Of a DNA stretch of 5,624 nt, positions 1 through 5,624 are shown piece after piece. The notes under the pieces were generated by a model that saw only the letters and a program-made list of their open reading frames with translations, was not told the origin of the DNA and ran no database searches. Source of the stretch: Clostridia bacterium (lineage in GTDB: Bacteria > Bacillota > Clostridia > Christensenellales > HGM11417). The translations under genes were made by a program, and so were the position numbers. The stretch spans positions 1 to 5,624 of the forward strand of contig JAFQWR010000097.1 in NCBI GenBank assembly GCA_017407365.1. The letters run 5' to 3'. Numbering within the stretch: the stretch's first letter is position 1; each line of letters begins with the position of its first letter.

Positions 1-1929
1 GAATTTTTCCTTTGGAAAGCCCTTTCGCACAGCGGCAAGATCATCATCGGTAAAGCCGCCGATGGTCCCACGCAAAAGCGCAACAAGCGGAATATCCTGA
101 TAGGGGTTATTCAGGTACTTTAACAGATTGACCAGATGCACCACGCCGGGGAATTGCCCGAGCTTTGTGGTAAAGGTTGACTTTGTGGGAATGCTTTTTT
201 GTTGCAGTAAATTACTAAGCGATTTTGCAACCGAGTTTTTCCCTCTCACCAAAACGGCAATATCCGAATGGCAAACGGTGTCACCCTTGCCCTGCAAAAA
301 GCGTTCTGTTCTGGCACGCTCGCTCAGCTTCAGCCTTCTTCCTACAATCCTTTTGATGATTTCACAAACGGCGTTTGCTTCATTTTGGGTTGCGTTCTCC
401 CCGTCTGCACAGACGCAAACGGTTTCAATGGGCGCTTCCGCCTCAACACAGTCGGTCAAAGCACCGCTCAGCTGCTCGTTTTTTGCGTAATCAATTGCTG
501 TAAATCTCTCTGTCATAATACGGTTGAATACGTAATTGACAAATTGCAGAATTTTTACGTTTGTACGGTAATTGATGTCCAGCTTTTCGTGCGAGCCGTT
601 CGCTCTTGCTTCCTCCACACGGCTTAAAAACAGCTCGGGAACTGCGCTTCTGAAGCGGTAAATACATTGCTTTACGTCCCCGACCATAAACAGTCTGCCG
701 TTTTCTGTCAGATGCTTGATGAGCTCATTCTGGATGCCGCTTAAATCCTGACATTCGTCAACGAACAGATAGTCGTAGCATCCGCGTATTTCTTTTGCGG
801 TTTCTTCGTCACTCAACAGACGGATGCACAGTCTGCCAAGGTCGGAAAAATCCAGAAGTGCACGCTTTTTCTTCCATTCCGCATAGGTGGTATGCAGGGT
901 ACGCGTCTGAAAAATGATTTCTTTTAACAGCTCTACGCTGTCAGAAAAATCCACGCTTTGCATATTCAGGCACAGCTCAGCCATTTGCTGTGCTTCTGTG
1001 AGTGCTGCCTTTGCCTTTTTCTTCCATGCGGTATACTGCAAATAGAAGTCATGTGCCTCGTCATAATTGCTTGTGCTTTTTGAGGGAGAGGCAGAGGATG
1101 CGAATGGAGAAATTGCAAACACTTTTTGCCAGAATCGAACATAATCCTGCTCCTTAACGGCTTCTGTCATGTCGATGATATGCGCCGAAAAATCGTTTGC
1201 GTTCTTTGTTTGATTGGTAGCATTCAGGCAGAGCAAAAGAGCTTTGTAATCTATCTGTAAAACAGATTGAAGCAAGGTCCTTACGTAATCAGTCAAAAAC
1301 AGGCAAGAGGGGTTTGTGGCAATATCACCGCTGAGACTGTTGAATATGGTTTCCGTAAGATATTTTTCCGGGTCCTCAATATCCAGACAGAATGCAAACA
1401 GCTGCAGGATGATTTTTTTCAGCGTGTCATCCCGTCTGCCCGCCTTAAAAGCATCCGATAGATGCATAAACGAGGGGGAGGACGCCTTGTAGCACTCTGC
1501 AATCTGTTCGTCAAGGAGCTTTTTGGGAATCATGCCTGCAGATTTTTCCTCATGAATCTGAAAGGCGGGGTCAATTTCCAGCTTATAGTAATACGTTCTG
1601 AGCAGGTTTATGCAAAAGCTGTCTATCGTGCTGATATCCGCGTAGTCTAAAAGAGAAAGCTGTGTCTTTGCAAAGCGGTCGGTTTTAGCGGCATCCCTCA
1701 GCTTTTTTGTCAGCTTTTTTTTCATATCCTCGGCAGAGGCTCGTGTAAAGGTCAGCACGAGAAGCCTTTGCACCGGCACGTGGTCAACGGTGATAAGGTC
1801 TACAATGCGGTTGATCATGGTGGTTGTTTTTCCGCAGCCTGCCGAGGCGGTAACAATCAGATTTTTCCCGCGGGAGGAAATGATTTTTTGTTGTGCTTCG
1901 TTTGCTGTAACATTATTCGCTACCTTCAT
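1..1929 (-). CDS. addA: ATP-dependent helicase/nuclease subunit A, AddA (N-terminal 643 residues, cut by window edge)
   Basis: This is the motor subunit of the AddAB double-strand-break resection complex, a superfamily 1A (UvrD/RecB-like) 3'-5' DNA helicase acting in the cytoplasm. The reading frame is open from ATG at 1929 to base 1 with no stop. Visible motifs, in order: Q-motif region with Q13; Walker A ASAGCGKTT at 28-36 (K34, T35); motif Ia TFTRASAEDM at 60-69; ISTIDSFC at 99-106, typical of AddA; LDFSDL at 359-364; Walker B VDECQD at 390-395 (D391, E392); motif III VGDVKQCIYRFR at 416-427; motif IV around NYR (R455); DIAVLVRG at 556-563; and NPYQDIPLVALLRG near the end. Family members are about 1200 aa, so the remaining helicase motifs and the C-terminal nuclease domain lie beyond the left edge. 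The start overlaps the end of addB by 17 nt, and a GGGGAGG site lies upstream. A GTG directly before the ATG, in the same frame, is an equally possible start. Identity is very secure. Confidence 0.97.
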   Translation of the reverse strand, partial: MKVANNVTANEAQQKIISSRGKNLIVTASAGCGKTTTMINRIVDLITVDHVPVQRLLVLTFTRASAEDMKKKLTKKLRDAAKTDRFAKTQLSLLDYADISTIDSFCINLLRTYYYKLEIDPAFQIHEEKSAGMIPKKLLDEQIAECYKASSPSFMHLSDAFKAGRRDDTLKKIILQLFAFCLDIEDPEKYLTETIFNSLSGDIATNPSCLFLTDYVRTLLQSVLQIDYKALLLCLNATNQTKNANDFSAHIIDMTEAVKEQDYVRFWQKVFAISPFASSASPSKSTSNYDEAHDFYLQYTAWKKKAKAALTEAQQMAELCLNMQSVDFSDSVELLKEIIFQTRTLHTTYAEWKKKRALLDFSDLGRLCIRLLSDEETAKEIRGCYDYLFVDECQDLSGIQNELIKHLTENGRLFMVGDVKQCIYRFRSAVPELFLSRVEEARANGSHEKLDINYRTNVKILQFVNYVFNRIMTERFTAIDYAKNEQLSGALTDCVEAEAPIETVCVCADGENATQNEANAVCEIIKRIVGRRLKLSERARTERFLQGKGDTVCHSDIAVLVRGKNSVAKSLSNLLQQKSIPTKSTFTTKLGQFPGVVHLVNLLKYLNNPYQDIPLVALLRGTIGGFTDDDLAAVRKGFPKEKF

Positions 1930-4900
1930 CACAGCTTTCCTCCCCTTTGGTGTTTTCTTCCTGCTTACTTCTGTCGCAAACGGTGTGGTAAGCGCAGTAT
2001 TCGCATTTTCCTGAGGGCTTTGGTGAATGCTCACCCTTGGCAATCAGCAGGCACGCCTCGGTGAGCTTTTGCATCACGTGTGCGCTGATTTCCTCAAATT
2101 CTTCTGCTGTAATATCGTGAGCGCCCTTTTTCACTGTGCCGTTTTTGTTTATTGCCAGCTGAACTACAAGAGAGCTTTCTCCCCTTGCAAGTGCTTTGTC
2201 TGGAAGGTGCAGCAAATCGGGGTCGCTGAGTGTGCGGCCCTCAAGCTTATAATTGATTTTGTCGCCGAATTTATCCTTAATCGGCAGATAATAAACGCCA
2301 AGCGGCAGAAGCTCGTTGCCTGCTGTGAGAGCAGAGAGGTAAACAAAAAGCTGCATTTGCGTACCCTCGGCAAGCTCTGTCTTGCTCATTTTGGTAGAGC
2401 CCGTTTTATAATCTACAATTCTGATGTATTTTTTTCCGTTTTCGCAGGCGATGTCTACGCGGTCAATCTTACCCGTAAGCACATACGGCGTATTGGGAAT
2501 GGCAATGGGGGCAAGAGTCTTGCCCGTGCCAAACGATTCCTCAATCAGCCAGGGGGAGAATTTACCTGCGGAAAGCTGTAAATCAATGCTCTCCGTCAGC
2601 CTTAAAGCCTCCTTTTTCAACGGTTTCAAAACGGAAAAGCCTTCTGCGGAGGTAAAATACCTTGCAAAATCCGCTTCCTTGCTGATTGCGTTGCAAAGTG
2701 CAAGCGTATGCTCGATTCTGTCTGCGGGCGCATTTTTCTGAACGTATTTTTCCTTCACATAGCGCTCTGCAACGGCGTGTAAAAAATTACCGATATCAAG
2801 AGGCTGAAGGTCGGCAATTTCCTGCTCGCTTAGGCGCAGTCCGTATTGCAGAAAATGACGGAAGGGACAACGGAAAAAGCTTTCAATACGCGAAACAGAG
2901 GTGGTATTGTTATAAAAATATAAGCCCTCCGTTTGCATTTGTCGGTAATCCTGCGTGTCCTCAATCAGCGCATTTTGCAGCTTATCCCCAAGCTCGGTGG
3001 AGCAAAGAGCAGAGTATAAGGCGTCGAGAAACAGGCTCTTTTCCGTATGGAATTGCCCCTCTCTTGCTGCTTGCAGGCTTTCAAAAAAGCGGAAGGAGCC
3101 GGTTTTGGGGGAGTGCTTCAGCATGGTGTGCTTCATAGAGGCTCGCACGGGGTCGTTTTCCTCCGTGAGGGTGATCATTGCCCTTGTTTTCACGCCTACC
3201 TTGGGATAGCATTGCAAAAGTCCCTCAATCACAGAGGGGAAGCCTCCTGTTTCACCCGATTTCACCGCGCTGAGATAAAGCCTTTCAGCAGTTTCAGAAA
3301 CAAGCGAAAAGGCTTCAAAGCGGTTGCGCTCCGTAAGATATTGCACCGATAAATCAAGCGGAATATTGTTGATCAGAAGCTCGCTGAGATCTCTGTCCGA
3401 AAGCAGGCCTCCTGCCTCGGCGGTGGGAGGGAAGCCGTCTGAAAGCCCTGCGACAAATACAAGCTTTTTTTGCTCGGGCAGGGTGGTGCGGAAGTTACCG
3501 ATAAATACAGCGTCGCTTTCTACGGGGGCAGATGCAATTTGCAGGCTGAAAAAGCCCTCCTCCAGAAGGTCTTTCAGTTCTTCTGCATTTAAGAGGGTAT
3601 CCTCAAACATGGTGGCAATATCGCTTAGAAGTGTAAGAGGTGTTTCCTGCGCCTGCTTGGCGTATCCGATATAATCGAGATCTCCCTCAGCTTCAATAAA
3701 TCTGTTCAGCTCCTTTAACGCAAGAAGTACGCCTTCGTTTTGCAAAAGACTGCTTAAAACGGCGGCAAGTGCATTGGCGGGAGCCTTTTTCACGGGGTAA
3801 AGCAAAAGCAGCTCGTTCAGCCTCATCCGCACGCCTTCTGCCATTTCCGTAAGCTCGTCCTCGTGAGTAAAGGGTTGAAGGAAGGCGTTGTAATTGATGC
3901 CGTATTTTAATATGTAGCTTTCAAAGGCTGCTTTTTCCTCGGTAGTAGCATAAAAGCAAGCGTTTTTGATAAGGGCAAGCACGCTTTGCATCTTGCAATT
4001 TTGCTCGATGACAGAAAGATAACAAAGCAAAAAGCGGCATAAGGGATGTTCAATTGCTCTTTTTTTCTCGCTGATAAACAGAGGAATGCCGTAATCTCTG
4101 AAAACCTTTTTTACCGTGGTAGAATAAATCTCAGGCTTAGGAAGGCAAAGGGAAATATCCCGATAGCGGTAACCCTCTGCGTAAACGGCGTAGTGTATCG
4201 ATTGTGCAATCTGGTTGATTTCATCCTCCTTGCCGGTTGCAAGATAGGGAATAACTCCTTTGGAATCGTTGGATGCAAAGGGGATTTCATAGAATAAATA
4301 CTCAAAAACGGGAGAGGATAGGGGAGTAGATGTATATTCCTCAAAGGGTATATTCTGTCTGTACGCGAGTGCGGTAATGGCGTCGTATATTTTATTGGCA
4401 ATATGGTTTTCGCTGAGCCTTGTGCAATAAATATGTACGTCATAGTGCAATTCAAGCAGTGCGGAAATCGCGTTCAGCTCTAAGGTGTTCAGCTCAATAA
4501 AGCCGCCGATCAGCACCGTTTTTTTGCCAAGCTTGCCCTGCGCAAGCAGCGAGGGGAGCCTCTTTTGCATATGAGAGGAATCGGCAAAGCCCTTTTGCAA
4601 AAACTGCTGATACGCATCACTCAAAAGCTTCAGATCGTTGATTCTGCCCAGTAGCTTATACGAAAGCGGCTGTTTTTGTGCGTGCGAAAGGTCGAAGCCC
4701 TCCTGATACAGCTTTTGCAGAAGATCGTAAAGCTTTTCGGCAAAGCCCTTAGATTGTGCAGATCTCCCCAGGGCGGTAAGCGAGCCCTCGTTTTCCCTGA
4801 TGATTTTTTTCAGCGCCATCACACCCTGATACCGCGAAAGGTAATGGGTGCTGTCGTCCTCATAAAGGTGATACAGCAACCGTGTAAAGGAATAAACGTC

Positions 4901-5080
4901 CAAAGAAAACGAGCCGCCGAAGGGATGCGCAAAAAAGATATCACGCTCAAATGCCTGCGTATAGCTGTCGGGGCAAAGAACAAGAATGCTTTCGCCCTGT
5001 CCGTTGCGACCGACTGCGTCCTGTACCAGCGTACGCATCGTTTGTCCGATATGATTGGCGGTATGAATGGTAAGGCTCAC
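1913..5080 (-). CDS. addB: ATP-dependent helicase/deoxyribonuclease subunit B, AddB
   Basis: This is the second subunit of AddAB. In the studied family members it recognises Chi and its nuclease cuts one of the unwound strands. The protein has 1055 residues; B. subtilis AddB is about 1166. Residues 1-600 match the inactivated helicase-like part: VYSFTRL at 62-68, GYRYRDISLCLPKPEIY at 303-319, VFVAGLSDGFPP at 541-552 and ERNRFEAFSLVSETAERLYLS at 584-604. The C-terminal nuclease follows: RIESFFRCPFRHF at 731-743, DIGNFLH with H768, GKIDRVD at 870-876 (D873), IVDYKTG at 888-894 (D890, K892) and Q910. C738 plus C1026, C1029 and C1035 (CX2CX5C) form the expected [4Fe-4S] clamp. No Walker A lysine is seen near the N-terminus. 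The GTG start at 5080-5078 is forced: an in-frame TGA lies at 5095-5093, and AAAGGAG sits 6 nt upstream. It is the first gene of the operon, ahead of addA. The last 15 residues are an acidic tail. Confidence 0.97.
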   Translation of the reverse strand: MSLTIHTANHIGQTMRTLVQDAVGRNGQGESILVLCPDSYTQAFERDIFFAHPFGGSFSLDVYSFTRLLYHLYEDDSTHYLSRYQGVMALKKIIRENEGSLTALGRSAQSKGFAEKLYDLLQKLYQEGFDLSHAQKQPLSYKLLGRINDLKLLSDAYQQFLQKGFADSSHMQKRLPSLLAQGKLGKKTVLIGGFIELNTLELNAISALLELHYDVHIYCTRLSENHIANKIYDAITALAYRQNIPFEEYTSTPLSSPVFEYLFYEIPFASNDSKGVIPYLATGKEDEINQIAQSIHYAVYAEGYRYRDISLCLPKPEIYSTTVKKVFRDYGIPLFISEKKRAIEHPLCRFLLCYLSVIEQNCKMQSVLALIKNACFYATTEEKAAFESYILKYGINYNAFLQPFTHEDELTEMAEGVRMRLNELLLLYPVKKAPANALAAVLSSLLQNEGVLLALKELNRFIEAEGDLDYIGYAKQAQETPLTLLSDIATMFEDTLLNAEELKDLLEEGFFSLQIASAPVESDAVFIGNFRTTLPEQKKLVFVAGLSDGFPPTAEAGGLLSDRDLSELLINNIPLDLSVQYLTERNRFEAFSLVSETAERLYLSAVKSGETGGFPSVIEGLLQCYPKVGVKTRAMITLTEENDPVRASMKHTMLKHSPKTGSFRFFESLQAAREGQFHTEKSLFLDALYSALCSTELGDKLQNALIEDTQDYRQMQTEGLYFYNNTTSVSRIESFFRCPFRHFLQYGLRLSEQEIADLQPLDIGNFLHAVAERYVKEKYVQKNAPADRIEHTLALCNAISKEADFARYFTSAEGFSVLKPLKKEALRLTESIDLQLSAGKFSPWLIEESFGTGKTLAPIAIPNTPYVLTGKIDRVDIACENGKKYIRIVDYKTGSTKMSKTELAEGTQMQLFVYLSALTAGNELLPLGVYYLPIKDKFGDKINYKLEGRTLSDPDLLHLPDKALARGESSLVVQLAINKNGTVKKGAHDITAEEFEEISAHVMQKLTEACLLIAKGEHSPKPSGKCEYCAYHTVCDRSKQEENTKGEESCDEGSE
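1939..1946 (-). promoter_or_regulatory. Ribosome binding site of addA, inside the addB coding region
   Basis: AGGGGAGG on the minus strand lies 9 nt before the ATG at 1929 and 6 nt before the adjacent in-frame GTG at 1932. It is within the codons for the acidic AddB tail and supports coupled translation of the two subunits. The 6-nt spacing equals that of the other two genes in the window, so the GTG is a serious alternative start. Confidence 0.8.
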
Positions 5081-5086
5081 GGCTTT

Positions 5087-5093
5087 CTCCTTT
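5087..5093 (-). promoter_or_regulatory. Ribosome binding site of addB (decides a GTG start)
   Basis: AAAGGAG on the minus strand lies 6 nt before the GTG at 5080. An in-frame TGA at 5095-5093 overlaps its upstream edge, so no longer addB reading frame is possible. Confidence 0.85.
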
Positions 5094-5112
5094 CACAGAT
5101 GTTCTACCCTTT

Positions 5113-5141
5113 ATTTTACCACGAAATGCGTTTGCAATCAA
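5113..5141 (-). promoter_or_regulatory. Promoter of the addB-addA operon
   Basis: Read on the minus strand: -35 TTGATT (5141-5136), a 17-nt spacer, and -10 TAAAAT (5118-5113) preceded by TGG, an extended -10. The predicted transcript starts near 5106 and leaves a leader of about 26 nt before the GTG of addB. The spacing and the TG extension match the sigma-A consensus well, while each hexamer deviates in one or two positions. I see no LexA-like (SOS) box overlapping it. Assignment is by inspection only. Confidence 0.72.
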
Positions 5142-5211
5142 CGAAAAGCGACTGTTCCGTGCATTTTTTTGTGCAAAAATGAGCTGTCACCAAAATTTCA
5201 TCTGCAATACC

Positions 5212-5250
5212 AAAGACAATTTGTAAAGAGGGGCAAAAATTATTGTCTTT
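5212..5250. repeat. Inverted repeat, 9-bp perfect arms with 21-nt gap
   Basis: AAAGACAAT at 5212-5220 is the exact reverse complement of ATTGTCTTT at 5242-5250. The right arm covers the -35 hexamer of the lipoprotein promoter. The centre-to-centre distance is 30 bp, close to three helical turns, so two protein-bound half sites would face the same side of the helix. It could be an operator or a chance match in AT-rich DNA. Confidence 0.5.
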
Positions 5251-5271
5251 TTTGCAATTGTATGGTAAAAT
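5243..5271 (+). promoter_or_regulatory. Promoter of the lipoprotein gene
   Basis: The -35 is TTGTCT (5243-5248), followed by a 17-nt spacer and -10 TAAAAT (5266-5271) with the TGG extension at 5263-5265. The predicted start is near 5278, giving a leader of about 37 nt. The -35 lies inside the right arm of an inverted repeat (5242-5250), so the promoter may be controlled by a DNA-binding protein; that last point is inference. Confidence 0.7.
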
Positions 5272-5304
5272 ATCGGTGATAAGGTATAAGCCTCTTAATT
5301 GAAT

Positions 5305-5308
5305 GGAG
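5305..5308 (+). promoter_or_regulatory. Ribosome binding site of the lipoprotein gene
   Basis: GGAG lies 6 nt before the ATG at 5315. It decides between this start and the in-frame ATG at 5303, which it overlaps. Confidence 0.7.
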
Positions 5309-5314
5309 TTTAGC

Positions 5315-5624
5315 ATGAAAAAGATTTTTGCATTGATGCTGGTGCTGCTTATTGGCGCTCTTGCCGTAGGCTGTGCGCCTGCCGTAACCACCTGGAACGC
5401 CGGTCGCCCCTGGGGCTTTGTAGACGTAAACGAGGTTGCTGTATACACCGTAACCGCTTCCAAGCCGGAGGATACCTCTATTTCCGTTCCTTTATACTAC
5501 ACGGTGGGCACGGGGGAATATACCGTCACCGTAAAGGATGTAACGGCAGAGGATATTGCGGCGGATGAAGATCTTTCCAAAGCAGTTGGCGAGAACGAAA
5601 ACGTGCATTTAACCAAGCTGATCA
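5315..5624 (+). CDS. Unrecognised secreted lipoprotein (N-terminal 103 residues, cut by window edge)
   Basis: I do not recognise this family. The N-terminus is a lipoprotein signal peptide: MKK, a hydrophobic core from I4 to about A17, then AVGC with the lipidated cysteine at C20 followed by A21-P22. The -3 residue is Ala rather than the commonest Leu, but this is still within the accepted lipobox range. The mature part seen so far (21-103) has no further cysteine or membrane segment. It is rich in Val, Thr and Tyr (for example VAVYTVTAS at 41-49 and EYTVTVKDVT at 68-77), which suggests beta strands; that is inference. The start at 5315 is preferred because GGAG lies 6 nt upstream and MKK is the usual positive n-region. 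An in-frame ATG at 5303, directly after a TGA, would add MEFS but lacks a good ribosome binding site. It is transcribed away from addB, so no functional link with DNA repair is implied. The gene continues past the right edge. Confidence 0.85.
   Translation, partial: MKKIFALMLVLLIGALAVGCAPAVTTWNAGRPWGFVDVNEVAVYTVTASKPEDTSISVPLYYTVGTGEYTVTVKDVTAEDIAADEDLSKAVGENENVHLTKLI

Noticed and set aside
2516..2533. Walker A-like string FGTGKT at AddB residues 850-855.
   Set aside because: It falls in the nuclease domain where relatives have FGGKG-type turns, far from any ATPase fold, so it is a chance resemblance and does not replace the missing N-terminal motif.
2027..2581. A 184-codon open frame on the plus strand, antisense to addB, and several shorter ones across 128-4297.
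   Set aside because: They lie opposite strongly conserved AddA/AddB codons and show no recognisable domain. They are shadows of the real genes.
1..5080. RecBCD, AdnAB or a defence-type helicase-nuclease pair as the identity of the two large genes.
   Set aside because: The gene order, the AddA signatures (ISTIDSFC, VGDVKQCIYRFR) and the AddB iron-sulfur nuclease layout all fit ordinary AddAB.
5166..5179. Small dyad TTTTTG-TG-CAAAAA in the intergenic region.
   Set aside because: It is a simple A/T-run match with a 2-nt centre, too short and low in complexity to call a site.
4676..5182. A 168-codon plus-strand frame crossing the addB start and its promoter.
   Set aside because: It is mostly antisense to conserved AddB N-terminal codons and runs through the operon promoter, with no recognisable domain.
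5212..5253. The 9-bp inverted repeat followed by a T-run as a Rho-independent terminator.
   Set aside because: The stem is AT-rich with only two G-C pairs and a 21-nt loop, and no rightward gene ends upstream of it. An operator is more plausible.
5116..5463. A 115-codon minus-strand frame opposite the start of the lipoprotein gene.
   Set aside because: It overlaps both promoters and is antisense to a clear signal peptide with a good ribosome binding site.

Overview
The window looks like a piece of chromosome from a low-to-moderate GC Gram-positive anaerobe of the Clostridia type. The evidence is the addB-addA gene order, AAAGGAG/GGGGAGG-type Shine-Dalgarno sites, TGGTAAAAT extended -10 promoters, and the clostridial/bacillar style of both proteins. 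The assignment to class is inference; nothing here fixes genus or species.

Positions 5080 down to 1 (minus strand) hold an addB-addA operon. AddB is complete (1055 aa, GTG start). AddA is present as its N-terminal 643 residues and runs off the left edge. The two genes overlap by 17 nt, and addA has its own strong ribosome binding site inside the addB tail. Together they encode the AddAB helicase-nuclease, the Gram-positive counterpart of RecBCD, which resects double-strand breaks and produces the 3' single-stranded tail for RecA loading. AddA supplies the motor (motifs from the Q region to IVa are visible) and a second nuclease domain that lies outside the window. AddB supplies an inactive helicase-like N-terminus and a C-terminal PD-(D/E)XK nuclease with a four-cysteine iron-sulfur site.

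Positions 5081 to 5314 are a divergent intergenic region with two well-spaced promoters pointing in opposite directions, plus a 9-bp inverted repeat whose right arm covers the -35 box of the rightward promoter.

From 5315 to the right edge (plus strand) is the start of a gene for an unrecognised secreted lipoprotein (103 residues visible), cut by the window end.

I see no mobile element, CRISPR array, RNA gene or defence island, and no convincing new system. The points most worth a second look are the apparent loss of the AddB Walker A motif, cysteine substitutions in three AddA ATPase motifs, and the inverted repeat on the lipoprotein promoter.
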